A stretch of DNA of 64,000 nucleotides from Polytrichum commune (GCA_950295325.1 OX485807.1:51364440-51428439), one strand, 5' to 3'; counted from the first letter of the stretch, positions 1 through 11,374 are shown. The notes: a model not told the origin generated them from the letters alone. Made by a program: numbers and translations.

Positions 1-746
1 GTTAATCTTTGTTTAGTCAGGCCTAAACTACCGAGAGGCTGTTGGAATTATTTATCGGGCTAGCGGTTGAAGTTAATATTTGTTTCGGTCTAGGCTGAGT
101 TAGTGGGAAGCCTTCTGTATTAACTAGTTGTTAGTCAGTTGAGTTCAATCTTTGATTTAGTCGAATTTAAGCTACTGGAAGTTGCCCGGTTTAGTTGGAC
201 GATTAATCAGCTGAGTTTAATCTTTAGTTAGTCTTGAGAGTTAAGTTGCTGGGTTAGTATATCGAGTCGGACTACGTGGTTCAACTAATCAGTTAACAAT
301 TCCATTAAAGGGTTGAACTTGGAAGGAAGTGGTGAAGGCTTGTGAAGAGGAGGCTAAGATAAGTTATACAAGTATTTTTCAATACTTAAGCTTATGTGCC
401 TCATGGAATCAACATGTCATAGCCTCAGCGAGGTGTCATGCACTAGTGAGGAGTCAATAGCTAGGACTAGAGTTGTACGAGGTAAATCCTTGAAGGCGTG
501 TGTGGCCAAGGCGGCGGGGTGGACTTTGGAAAAAGCCAAGAATGTAACCTTACCCGAGGTTCCCATTAATAAAATGACATGACTTGGATTAAGTTGGAGG
601 TTCACCAAGAGTTGTGTGTTTTACGAATATCCCAACTGTGTATTGGAATCACATTTTGAACTACCGAGGAGGGAGTTGTTACGTGTCAATCCAAAGTTCC
701 ACACTCGGGCTAGGACGAAATCAAGGGTGATGGGCTTTGGGTGACA
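1..746 (+). mobile_element. Partial LTR of family 1 (copy A), left edge off-window
   Basis: The last 280 bases align by eye with the 3' end of copy E (54706-54991): both have the CACTCGGGCTA block, an AAATCAAGGGTGA block and end in TTTGGGTGACA. The other family members begin TGTGAGCCCAAA and end in CTCACA with 5-bp target duplications, so this is the right-hand part of one such repeat whose start lies before the window. It carries the 62-codon ORF listed separately. The first 300 bases show nothing else recognisable. Orientation follows copy D, which has a TATA-like box. Confidence 0.6.
394..582 (+). CDS. Small ORF (62 aa) inside LTR family 1, copy A
   Basis: I do not recognise the product. 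The ORF lies about 160 bases before the 3' end of the LTR. Its core, residues 31-49 (SLKACVAKAAGWTLEKAKN), recurs in the same position and frame in copy B (27790-27984, minus) and copy E (54656-54826, plus). Differences between copies in the core fall mostly at third codon positions (for example TGT/TGC, GCC/GCT, AAG/AAA, GGG/GGT), which suggests a translated and constrained peptide. The N-terminus is less conserved, although ME..ED-like starts recur. No signal peptide, membrane span or known domain is seen. It might be an LTR-encoded accessory peptide, or a shared ancestral fragment with no present function. Confidence 0.45.
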   Translation: MCLMESTCHSLSEVSCTSEESIARTRVVRGKSLKACVAKAAGWTLEKAKNVTLPEVPINKMT

Positions 747-1331
747 GAGCTTGAAGTAGATGCAATGGATTGGTCTACCATCTTCAACATTTGGAGAAAC
801 ATGTGAGACCAAAGAATACTTACACTCGATTGATAGTTTTTTTTTGTTACAAACTAAGATTGTATCTTGATTACTCAAAATATTATTTTTTCTAAAAGTT
901 GTGTGACCCAAAATTGAGGTGACATCTAAGAATAAGATGTATATGTCAATTGACATTCATTTTTGTTTTTGAAAACGTCATGTGACACTTTGGATTTGAA
1001 GTTGAACGTCAATTTAAATTTGTCAAACATACACACTGCTTGTGAGTGTTTAGTCCTCCAGCTATCAGATTCTCAACCCCAATCAGGAGAACCCTAATAA
1101 AAAAACATGAAGTCCAGTGTCACTCAGGTGAATAAATAAATCTAGCGTTACCACCATCACACCCCTCTAAATTCATACATCATTAACACTTATTTCACAT
1201 TGACTAAATCACATTAAACTACATCAACATTGAATCAGTGCCTACATACTCTGACAATTAGGCGCAATGATGCAAGTGTTTGGCAGATTTCAGCTCCACC
1301 CCTAACACCTAAAATCTCGTTGTTGTTCTCA
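747..1331. other. Intergenic stretch, nothing recognised
   Basis: A/T-rich sequence with short T runs and no supported coding frame. The minus-strand open frame overlapping its left part crosses the LTR end and is taken as chance. Confidence 0.5.
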
Positions 1332-1574
1332 TCATCTCAAAATTAGACAGAGAACCAAAGAAGAGAGAGAGAGAGAGATGAAGAAGTTTCTCTTGTCTGC
1401 AAAGTTATGATACTTTTGATCTTGAGGGATTTTGGGAGTGACAAGCATTAGCACCACAAATAGGCAGGCCGCAGTGATCCATACTGCCGCCCTCTGGCCT
1501 CTCCCTTGCATCATCCTCATCCTTTTGAACTTCCAACCTAATTCAGCAAACCCTTGCTCCAAAATTTCCAACAA
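1332..1574 (-). pseudogene. Alkaline-phytoceramidase-like N-terminal fragment
   Basis: An 80-codon minus-strand frame. The recognisable part runs from an internal Met (about 1520) to about 1386: a short basic N-terminus, one strongly hydrophobic segment (AAVWITAACLFVVLMLV), then TPKIPQDQKYHNFADKRNF. Plant alkaline phytoceramidase (aPHC) family proteins start the same way, with a membrane span followed by TP.IPQ.Q.YH.FADQR. The family has about 250-290 residues and seven predicted spans and hydrolyses phytoceramide in ER/Golgi membranes. Here the match stops after FADKRNF, where the frame runs into a CT-rich microsatellite, with no clear splice donor and no later exons to the left. It is therefore a truncated gene or a captured first exon. 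The family call is from memory of the motif and is moderately sure. Confidence 0.5.
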
Positions 1575-2781
1575 AACAGTTCAAGCTCCTCCTCAACACA
1601 AAATCGATTGTTCTGATGTTTTGCTCATCATCTCCACTAAACTTAGCACATCAAACGTACACATCCGGAGACTGATACCTAAGTTGCAAATTGCAAATAT
1701 CCAATAAAAAATCTGCCAAATACTAAGTTGAGTTCAACTCTTCAATCCAACAATCACGACACATATTGCTCCGACCCATTGAATTAGTACTGCACAACCC
1801 ACAAATTCATATACTGTCGGCACTAATTAATTGGTTTTCCACTCTTCGTGAAAAAGCCTTGAGTGGGTGGGACCGTGAGGATTCATGCGTGTCAGGCGAA
1901 ACCTTGTGTATTTCGGCAGAAGTTGCTCATACGGTAGGACTTGCCGGTAAGTTGAGTGCTAGTAAGGTAGATGGCTTTTAAATAGTTACTTTGACGATGA
2001 GCTCGCTTCTTCTTGGATATGAACACATGTTTAAGGTAGATTTACAGAAAACGGTGAAAATAAGTTGATTCAGCCAGAAAGAGTGGCTTGAAATTTGTGC
2101 AATAGTTTTCAGAGATAGGGTAGAAGAATTGATGAGGAATGCAAGTTGTTTCATAATTTTATTTTTTTGTAAATGATTAGTTACATTTTTTCAAAGAGGC
2201 AAGTAAGTCAAACTTCTTATTTGTACACTAGAGTCAGCTGAATTTGAGCATCAAGATATCCTACTATGGATACGAATGCACACAAAAATGGCACCCAAAA
2301 CTAATCGCAAGTCGTGTGAAACATCATCTATCCAACCAACTACTGCATCCCACCTATCATTACATCCTTTTTGGTCCCCCCCCTTTCTAAAATTAGTCAT
2401 TTTGGGTCAACACAAGAACCATTATACGTCTAGTGTAGTGCACCAATAATGGTCAATCACATGTTTTCGGTTTTCCTACCTTAGTGCAAGATGGTTAGGA
2501 AAGCCAAATCAAGGTTGTAGCAACTTTCTTGAGTCATTTTCAGAGCTCATATGAATTTTTTTAATTCATTATCAAAGTGAAGATTATTTTGCTTATTAAA
2601 AGGTCATATAGATCTCTCAATTATGTTGATTGTTGAGTTTACAATGGTTAGCATATTTTGAGCACGCAATGTAATTTTTATTTCCATGCTTGTCCCACTC
2701 AACACATGTATATATATATTAACATAATAAGAAAAGTAATTGAATAAGGGTTGCCTACTTTACAATGACAATTTATTTGCC
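1575..2781. other. Intergenic, includes one member of a diverged direct repeat
   Basis: No supported gene. Positions about 2031-2250 align with 7190-7410 (shared stretches such as GAATGCAAGTTGTT and TTTTTCAAAG), a diverged direct repeat 5.2 kb apart. Otherwise A/T-rich, with a short (TA)n run near 2710. Confidence 0.4.
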
Positions 2782-3125
2782 TCAACCTAACGATGAGGTC
2801 ATTATTGTGGCCACGCTACTACTAAGAGGATTATAGAAGACATTCTTGTACTTTATACATGGCTTCAATAGTAACCTCATCCACCGAGGGTGGAAAGTAG
2901 ACCCATTCATAGTCATCACGGTTGGAGCTAGAAGTACTATGAGAACAACTCCCTCAACTACACAACTAGAAGAAACATTTAATTTGTCTGAAACCTCCAT
3001 CAAAAACACATTCAAAACAATAAACACCCATGCCATACATTATGCTGGATCAATTCTCCTACACAAAAGATGTATAGAAAACAACCAATCAATACCAACA
3101 AAATAAGACTCCAATATTGTATTAT
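2782..3125 (+). mobile_element. 5'-truncated LINE 3' end (endonuclease-domain remnant)
   Basis: The plus-strand frame 2846-3106 (86 codons, ending at a stop) aligns with the last 85 residues of the LINE ORF at 61738-64000. Shared positions include RGWKV/KGWNV, a P-(I/L)-I-V stretch, GAR, TPS/IPS, I-(K/R)-NTF, AI-YA-SI and HK-IEN-Q. Identity is near 45 percent by eye, so this is a different lineage of the same LINE type. Only the end of the restriction-endonuclease-like domain remains; the catalytic core, RNase H and RT are absent. Twenty bases past the stop lies a (CA)n run, consistent with a LINE 3' tail. Typical 5' truncation of target-primed insertion would explain it. Confidence 0.6.
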
Positions 3126-3150
3126 AGACACACACACACACACACACAAA
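3126..3150 (+). repeat. (CA)n microsatellite at LINE tail
   Basis: About ten CA units directly after the LINE remnant. Confidence 0.8.
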
Positions 3151-3666
3151 ACAAAACAACAATTAAGGACCCGATTGATATTTAAATAACAACTATCCAA
3201 ACCTTCAACTTAGAGTTATTTTCACTAGGTAGTATGTTTTACTGATCACTACAGTGTCTATTCTCGACAGAGGATAGTAGTAGTGTCCCAATGAAATTTT
3301 GTCTGGTGGACATTTGGTCAGAAACATTACGAACATACACTTTATTCACGCCAACCTTGCAAGAGGTCGGGAGTTCTTATATGGCTTGAAAGATGTAATG
3401 TCTCATCATAGAAATAAGGGCTCCGGGATGCTCCACCCAATCGTTGACGACAAATGATATATTTAATTACAATTTATGATTTGTAATTTCAAATATGTAT
3501 TGATTTATATTTGGATATTGAGGAATGTTAGGAAGATCTTATTGTTCTTTGGCTTGAATGATACCAGGTAGTGGTAAAGAAATTAAACTGATAAACAAGG
3601 TCTCGATATGATGACTTAGTACCAAAACACATTAGCAAGGGCATGGAGTGGTATGAGCAAGATGGA
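3151..3666. other. Intergenic stretch, nothing recognised
   Basis: No coding frame, repeat copy or RNA gene could be supported here. Confidence 0.4.
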
Positions 3667-3674
3667 GGAATAGT

Positions 3675-4007
3675 CTCGGGGGGGCAGTGTGTTAAAAAGT
3701 TAAGGATATAGGTGTGAACAACCACTATTTTAAAGGAGGGTATTACTTTCAATTCTCTTTTTTTTTTCACATGCTATCATTATGTAAATTTCTACTTTGG
3801 GTTAATAGAAAAATGGCTTGCATTACTTATAATTCCAAATTACCTATTATTCCATACCCTATAGTACTTTAAAGATGTCCAGTGCCATTTTTGATACCCT
3901 ATATTACTCTTAAGTCCATTTATAATTTTTAGCCCCCATGTTTTTAAATTACCCTATCATTTGTTCGCATGTATATTGCTACTCCAACCAATGACTACCC
4001 CCCCGAG
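3675..4007. mobile_element. hAT-like MITE, copy 1
   Basis: A 333-bp element with terminal inverted repeats CTCGGGGGGG(C/T)AGT. It is flanked by a perfect 8-bp duplication GGAATAGT (3667-3674 and 4008-4015). An inverted, highly similar copy lies at 56244-56584. It has no coding capacity. The 8-bp duplication is the signature of hAT transposition; the family assignment rests on that alone. Confidence 0.85.
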
Positions 4008-4127
4008 GGAATAGTGTAAGCCAAGGGAAGACCTAGTAAGAGAACTTTACTACCAGGGTAGGGCATAGGAGATTAATAAAGTATTAGCAAATAGTACAAT
4101 CTAACTATAGGGGGGTTTTGGAATGGT

Positions 4128-4346
4128 AAACTAAATATGACATTTAGTGTCACTTATAATTTGGAATTACACAATGCAATATCTATTTATGCAAAATTGG
4201 TTGTTTGAACAAACATCAAATTGGTTGTTTGAACCTTATTAAACAATGAAAAATGTACTTGGTAGAAAATTTCATCAATAGTAAAAAGGTATAGCATTGT
4301 GTAATTCCAAATAATAAGTGACACTAAATATCAAATTTAATGTAGT
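4128..4346. mobile_element. Foldback/MITE with about 45-bp inverted arms
   Basis: The left arm (about 4132-4180) and right arm (about 4296-4346) are inverted copies sharing TTTAGTGTCACTTAT and TTGGAATTACACAATGC. The loop contains AAATTGGTTGTTTGAAC twice in direct order. The target duplication is ambiguous (TA or TTA). A related TTTAGTGTCAC palindrome occurs near 6925-6950. Confidence 0.6.
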
Positions 4347-5024
4347 ACTAGGAGGTACTACCTCCTACTAGACTTACAATACTACCAAAATCGTTAGGGT
4401 AAGGTAGTCGTATAAGGAGGGGACGCCAATTATTGACAAGGAGGAATTTTAAGCTAAGTGACGAGGAAGGGGGTCAATACTAGTAGAAAGAAAAGAGCCG
4501 ATAGCAATTTCAAGTACGAGTTACACGTAAGATATTTTTGTAGAATTGTTGGCTGTAGTAGTGGTGACGGTAATTGGTTATATACTATGACTAGTAGCTC
4601 AGTAGCCCATCACGGTGGAAGAAGAGGAGCCGGTAGAAGTAAAAGAAGAATGGGTGGTATAGGCAATGTTACCGTTACTATTGTAGAACGGGTAGGTGAT
4701 AGAAGGACAATCGTACAGAAGGAGGTCGGTCCTACCCATACAATACATTCACTTACCCATATGATCCTCCATTGATACACATTCTTCAAAAATCTTCAAC
4801 ACAATCATCTAAAATGGTAACTTAACCAAAATTCTCATACAAAATTGGGTTACACCTAATAATGGGTTTTGCCACTCCTTCCTTGTTCCATTAACTAGTT
4901 TGCCGCTAGTCACGTCTAAGCATGCAAAAACACCTCTCAAACTAGTCCTTCATCCTTAGAAAGTTGCTTTGATGTATAATCTCTAAAAAAATTTGTTGAA
5001 GGCTTGAAAATATGCTCTGGACAC
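4347..5024. other. Intergenic stretch with an unsupported 105-codon frame
   Basis: The frame at 4458-4775 on the plus strand has Arg/Gly-rich composition but no domain, no homologue known to me and no splice context. I would not call it a gene. Confidence 0.3.
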
Positions 5025-5290
5025 TACCTACCAACTCCCGTTTTTGGTCCGATCTGCCAACTTCTGAGGACCGATGTAAGCTTGGATCTGGCATCTCTAA
5101 CCTTCTACCAACCTATGGTAGAGTTTTCGGGTCATTCTAACCACTTTCATGTTTCCGACTAGCTCACGTTTTTTTGTCAGATCCGCCAACTTCTGAAGGT
5201 GGTTTTCGCATACCAAGTCCAAATCTGACCTCTCTAACATTCTACCAACTTATGATACATTTTTCATGTCATTCTAACTACTTCCTCTAG
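5025..5290 (+). repeat. Tandem duplication, period about 130 bp
   Basis: 5025-5155 and 5156-5290 share in order CCAACTTCTGA, a GCAT/CCTCTCTAAC block, TTCTACCAACCTATG/TTCTACCAACTTATG and GTCATTCTAAC. Two units only, about 75 percent alike by eye. Confidence 0.6.
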
Positions 5291-8200
5291 ACGTCCTCTC
5301 ATGAGCGTCACGTCCGTGCATACCCACCCATTATACTTTCTAATGCATTCTTTGGTACTACATCACAAGTTGTCCGATGCACCTTTTCAATATCACATTC
5401 AACACCTACGTCTTGTCAACACTAAGGACTAAGTTAGCTTACAAGAAGAGCAATAATGGGATAATACCCACAATGAATCTATTATTCAAATCCCTCTTTC
5501 AACACTTTATTGCTTGGTTTTTTCAGAATTGTGGTCCATCCGGAGTGCCATACATTTCAAGGACGCTACCCATCCAAATCCAAAACTTACAAGCATACAC
5601 ACCTTCTCTAAGAGTCTAAGCTATCTTCGCATATGTGTACTAAGAGAACCAAAAGGCTTTAGGACAATACTTATATACTTCAAAACAACTACTTACTAGG
5701 TGGATCAACTTGGTAGGTTGCCACCCTGTCAAAACACTGCAACTAGCTTATATGACGTGTTTTTGCCCAATGTCCAATTCATAACCAGTTGGCACACTGA
5801 GGTCATAAAAAACGGTCAACTAGTAAAAGGTTCGCAATGCCAATTTAATAACTTTGGACCTACAAGTCATTTTCTGACCAACTAAGTTACTAACACCAAA
5901 TAATTATTATAATTGAATAAATTGTTCAATAATAAAACAATATAAACCAACTAGTGGACGTTCTAACAATTAATTGCATTAGGGACATATTTGACGTCAA
6001 CTAGTAAATTGGCATTTTTTGCCCTTTCGACAATTTGTGACCAACTACAGTAGTCAGTTTTTGATGGGTTGGTTTATTATGGACATTTAGGTTCTTAAAA
6101 CATAGTGTTAAATTCTACCTTTACAACACCCAACTTTTTTCACTCTCCTCTTAAATATTTTCATCCACCCTATCTCAACTTCAAGTCTTAGCCACACCTT
6201 CAACAACGTTTATTCTTCATTAGAACCTTCTTTCTTATCCTTATCTGATTCTTTATTTCAACTAACCCTTATCCCTTCCTATATACTTCTACTTCTAAGG
6301 CTATTTCAATACAGGTAACTTCTAACTATTGTTAACAAAGATCCATGGCCTCCTTCTCTTACTCAAGAAAATAAGTATCTTCAATTGTGGCGACTAACCC
6401 AATTTTTTTTAAATAAAAAACTATTTAAAAAACATATAGCCCACTATCTTTCTTGTGGTTGCACAACTTCAGACATACGAATTCACAAACTGATGATACA
6501 AAAAGGGAGATTTGAAATTATATTGCAACATGCAAAGGCAATCAATTTATCATAGACACACAAACATAGGCTAAGTTACGAAATGGAAATTGAGATTGCA
6601 CAAAATTGTCAATTTCCACATCTTGGTGTTCAAACTAATGCTTAACCCTCACTTTGATGATGCCACTTTGATGACCCTTATTGACATATTCAACTCAACG
6701 GCCAAGAGGACATACAAACATGGTGATAGTTTTTGACTCATTCATGCTCATTGCCCAAGACTTGGCATGTCAAATGAAGGTGATGCATGCAGTTGAGAAG
6801 TGGTGGAATACACATGCAAGTCTTGTACTAGGGTATATTTTACATGGTGTTTGCATTCTTTTATGGTTGTTGCAAATAGGACAACGTTCTAGTTTATTGG
6901 ATCCCCTAATTGTTAGCACTACACTAAATATTGTATTTAGTGTCACCAATTCTAGTTGTCTTGCTCAATACTAATTATAAACCCTGGTGTAGTGTCACCA
7001 ACATTAAATGTTAACCTAACATTATTTATCATTCTTCTTAATGAAATTTGGGGGTTATAAATTTACAGTGTTGCAAATATTGTCATTTACTAAGTGATAT
7101 CTCATCCATGACAATATTCATCACAAATTTGCTAGGATGCAAATTATGCCAAACTTTGTTTCAATAATTGGCATGGATTTCATGCATTAAGGTAGAAATT
7201 CCATAAACCATGAAAATAAGGTGATTCGTAGTGAAAATTTGGTCTTGAAATCTTGAGATAATTTTCCAAGATAGAAGAAAAGGAATCATGAAGAATGCAA
7301 GTTGTTGCATATTTTTATTCCTTGTTAAAAAAAATTCTACAATTTTTCAAAGTGGAAAGTTTGTCAAACCCCCTACTTGTTCACTAGATTCTCCTTAAAC
7401 CAAACACAATAATGCTCATTTCCACATGGAACATCACCTAAACTAGTTAACTCATGAGTACATTAAATTGTGATGGATGGTAATCAAACATGACCAAATG
7501 TTTTGGTGATCAAGAAGTATATCTTATGAGAGATTATTCTCGATCAAGAAGAATGTCGTACGAGAGTAATCAATCACCCCATGTAGACCGAAAGCTTCGT
7601 TGCACCCAAATTTGGTTGAATGTACATGCATTTCAAGTTACCATCCTCGCAATTCTTCGTTTCAAAAAATATCACCTCACTATTATGATGGAAGTACACT
7701 GTACATGTAGAGGGTAGTTCACGTGTTGGGTATTTCTACCTTGTGCGCAACCCATAGAATAATAGATGACAAGAGAAGGTAGGGTTTTGGCCAATGAATG
7801 AACTCGTCCATCATCTATGACAATATTGGTTCACTCATTCATAAGAATGGTGTCATCAAAAAAAGTTATCACATTGACATAAAATACCATATGACACAAA
7901 ATACAATATTGAGTTTAGTACAACTCTTTGTGACAAAGATTTCAACATACAAACTAAAACCAAGAGATCTATGGCAAGACAAAAATGAAATATTTTCTAG
8001 GCACATGGCTTAAGTGCAAATTTGTGACTGCATAGTGGAAAGAAGAAGTCCTCTTGAAGAAGATTGCTCTTTAGTATGTGTGCACACCACCACCTTCCAT
8101 CCTCAAGTATTAAAGTGTTGAGGTGACTAACCTACTTGAGAGTCATTATGGGCAACTAACCACAAATGGCATTTTTTTCCTTCTCTTTCTTGCATGCACA

Positions 8201-8921
8201 CCGAATTCAAAGCCAACCCAACCATACCCATACCCAACCAATCCTCCTCTTCAATTTAACTCTAAGTTAGTGGATAGAAATGTATGTGTATAGAACATCC
8301 AACATTTGACATGTATGTGTATAAAACATGCCCAAAAACAATGGTTGAAACTTTAATAGTTGAGCACTTTGGAGCTCATCACAAAGGCCATAAACCATCT
8401 ATGACTTTAGGTCGTCAATGGAATTAAAATATTTAAAAGTTCTACAATTGATAAGATATTGAATGCAAATCAAACCCTGACACACGCATGCACAACTATA
8501 GAACTATATTTACGTATTTGTCAGAAATTGTATTGACCATAATAAAATCACTTTCAACTCTCATCTTTTGGTAGGTCATAAACCTACATGTGCTCTAAAG
8601 ACTTAAAGAGTTTCAACCCAAAGCTCTATAGTCTTGTCCTATGAAGAATTAAATTTTAACTTGAATTTTTAGAATGCTCACATAAAATTCATCAAGTCAT
8701 TTGAAGGCACCATCAATTGTTGTGGATAGATTTGATCTTTAAAGTGACATCAACAAGTTTTCTTCAACAAAAAAGTTTACGAGTATGGCCTTGCAACCTT
8801 CACTTCATAGCAAATGAACAGTGTGGGTTAGTAAGGCTAATCGTAAATTTAAGAAAGCCACCAACGGCCACAAGTTAGTAAAAGTAGACGATACAATGCA
8901 ACCTTGGCAATGGAGAGGTGG
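5291..8921. other. Long gene-poor stretch with old repeats
   Basis: No supported gene. It holds the second member of the 2.0/7.2-kb direct repeat (7190-7410). A segment at about 7110-7180 matches 37790-37860 in inverted orientation (shared CATGCCAATTATC/GATAATTGGCATGG-type block). A TTTAGTGTCAC palindrome lies near 6925. The remainder is A/T-rich and unassigned. Confidence 0.4.
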
Positions 8922-8931
8922 CCAAAGATTC

Positions 8932-9995
8932 GGCTAGGGTGAACCAGCAGCTACACTCGTACCTTCGGGGGATGAAGGCCTCGCGGATGACACTGAAAAC
9001 TTCATCCTTCTTTATGGGGAAGCCCGCTTGACTACAAATCCCATATTGAGTGCACTTCGCCTTCAAGGTCTAAAATCCAATATATATGTGCACTTCCAAA
9101 TAGTAAATAAGCAATTCATTGGGATTTTATTCCGGAAGTGAAACCATCAATGAAGCATGTAATCAACTTGGAGGTCAAATAAAATTACAAAATCCTCATT
9201 AACATTGAGGTTATAATTTTTTTGACTTACCATTTGAAATTCTCTTTGTCATTCTAAAATGACACTTAAATTTAGTGTGCTGATTTAGTATGTATATTTT
9301 ATAATATTTTAATAACGCCGCCTACTTTCACAAGTATTCATAAATAAATAAATAAAATATTGGAATTAATTAATTAATTAAATGTAATTACTGGAATTAA
9401 TTAATTAATTTAATTGCTGAAATGAATTACTGGAATGAATTGGTTCAGTTAATTAAACATTATAATTAATTATTCTTACTTTATTTGGTAAGCACACTTT
9501 TCTGATTTATTTGGGCTTAAATAGGATTCATCAGAATTAATTAGACTTAATGACATTAAATCACACTTAATTGCTTTGAATGTGTATGAATACTTGTGAA
9601 AGTAGGCGGCGTTATTGAAATATTATAAAATATACATACTAAATCAGCACACTAAATTTAAGTGTCATTTTAGAATGACAAAGAGAATTTCAAATGGTAA
9701 GTCAAAAAAATTATAACTTCAATGTTAATGAGGATTTTGTAATTTTATTTGACCTCCAAGTTGATTACATGCTTCATTTATGGTTTCACTTCCGGAATAA
9801 AATCCCAATGAATTGCTTATTTACTAATTGGAAGTGCACATATATATTGGATTTTAGACCTTGAAGGCGAAGTGCACTCAATATGGGATTTGTAGTCAAG
9901 CGGGCTTCCCCATAAAGAAGGATGAAGTTTTCAGTGTCATCCGCGAGGCCTTCATCCCCCGAAGGTACGAGTGTACCTGCTGGTTCACCCTAGCC
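8932..9995. mobile_element. Mutator-like element with 410-bp terminal inverted repeats
   Basis: The left arm (8932-9341) and right arm (9586-9995) are inverted copies with only about six mismatches seen by eye. The ends read GGCTAGGGTGAACC and its complement. A perfect 9-bp duplication CAAAGATTC flanks it (8923-8931 and 9996-10004). Long arms plus a 9-bp duplication are characteristic of Mutator-like elements. The 244-bp centre is A/T-rich (AATTAATTAATTAA runs) with no transposase, so this is a non-autonomous form. Each arm contains a short coding-like stretch (minus 8875-9066 in the left arm). A diverged copy of one arm lies at about 31340-31700. Confidence 0.85.
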
Positions 9996-10005
9996 CAAAG
10001 ATTCG

Positions 10006-10700
10006 TGGTGTTTACCGAACTCAACCAATAGTAAGGTGAAAATACATCGACCTATTCTATAGCCAATTAATGACTAGTTTTAGATGACGTGACTCTAAAA
10101 ATGATATCAAAGCACTCGAAATCAGTTTTAAATCGTTTATGGTATTTAATGTCACATACAGTATTGGCAAACTCTTTAAACTAGATGTGTGGAGATCTGG
10201 TAGTGTCACATACTTTAAATGTCAACATGACAGGGTTGCACATGAGAAATTCATCAGCCGACACGTTTACATCCGTCCGACAGATGTTCATTCATCCAGT
10301 TCTCCTCCTCCTCCTCCTCCTCTGACGCGGTCCTCCTCTGTCTCTCTCCTCCTGCGAGGAAGACGCAGGGCAAAATCGGGAGAACAGACGCGCAGAGCCA
10401 AGGAGCCATCTCTCCCATAGGCTCCAAGTTTCAATGATCCAGGGATGCGCCGAGCCTACCGACACTGCCCTTGTTTAGTAGTCCTTTTTGGTACTTTTGT
10501 TCTGCCTCCGTCCAGGCTGAATTGTTGGACATCTTGCAGGTGTGAGAACCATGCATATCTGTGGACAAAAATCCGTCTGATGTAAGAGATCCTCCACGGT
10601 GACTTCTTTATTATCTCTCTCTCTCTCTCCAAACTTTTGTTTCTCCTCCTCCCTTGGACTTGCCTCCCAGCAGCAGCGACTGCCCCACTTCTGGCTCTCA
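10006..10700 (+). other. Possible 5' leader/promoter of a plus-strand gene
   Basis: Composition shifts to CT-rich: (CTC)n at 10303-10321, TCTCTCTC near 10615-10630, and a G/C-rich patch at 10320-10460. Such pyrimidine-rich tracts are common in plant 5' untranslated regions. It precedes the short candidate exon at 10701. No TATA box could be assigned with confidence. Confidence 0.25.
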
Positions 10701-10723
10701 ATGAGCTCGGCCGAATTTTTCAA
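10701..10723 (+). CDS. Candidate short first exon, unknown product
   Basis: ATG followed by codons for MSSAEFF and then a consensus donor, AA|GTAAGT. It sits just after the CT-rich leader-like sequence. Candidate downstream plus-strand exons are at 13672-13763 and 15341-15495, but phases cannot be confirmed and no protein family was recognised. Treat as a hint of a gene, not a model. Confidence 0.25.
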
Positions 10724-11077
10724 GTAAGTGCCTACGTCGACCTGCTCAAGTGAGTTTCATTCAATGCGTTGTCACGGAAGGAGGTGGCTGGATTTGCTAG
10801 GTGTATAAGAGTGTGGTATGTCCGGGGGTTGGATTTCGGGTTCCCAAAGTGTGAAAAAGTATCTGCATTGCAGATTTTCTTCTTCTGAAACTTCAGTGTT
10901 TCTACTTTGATCGAGATTCAGCGAACATCATGTGTGCAAGAGGTTTAGGTGTTCGGTGACGGTGGTTGTCCAGGTCTAAATGTAATGATGATGATGCTAT
11001 AGCTCACAGTCAGTCTGGCACGAGGAACGTATTGTTTGAAGGCAAGTTTGTAAAGTTACGAACTGATTATTGACTAG

Positions 11078-11374
11078 CTAAGCCAGCTCGGAGGAACCGG
11101 AGTCAGAGTCAGATTCTAGCATTGCCTGCTCTTTGTTTCCATCAGGAAGAGGTAATACATATCCACCACGTTCAGAAAATGTGTTGTGGCCCACTAGATT
11201 TTTTACGAATTCTTTCAAAAAACGAGGTGCGTAATCTCTTTCCAGGAAACTGCGTTCAAAAGTGGGCACTGAGTGGAAACGATTACCCTCAAACCTAGGA
11301 TGCAATAATATAAGTGGTACCTTCATTGTTACACTGTCGTCTTCGTGAAACAGTTTAGGAACAGTGGTCGTCAT
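11078..11374 (-). CDS. Hypothetical 98-aa ORF, coding-like
   Basis: ATG at 11374 to TAG at 11078. Not recognised. Composition and codon use look protein-coding: a mixed hydrophobic/charged first 80 residues (for example the stretch FERSFLERDYAPRFLKEFV) and an acidic-serine tail (DSDSDSGSSELA). There is an in-frame stop two codons before the ATG, so this Met would be the true start unless an exon joins there. A possible acceptor (TTGCAG) lies about 75 bases upstream of the ATG. No transmembrane span or known motif. It could be a small stand-alone gene, a last exon or a captured gene fragment. Confidence 0.4.
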   Translation of the reverse strand: MTTTVPKLFHEDDSVTMKVPLILLHPRFEGNRFHSVPTFERSFLERDYAPRFLKEFVKNLVGHNTFSERGGYVLPLPDGNKEQAMLESDSDSGSSELA

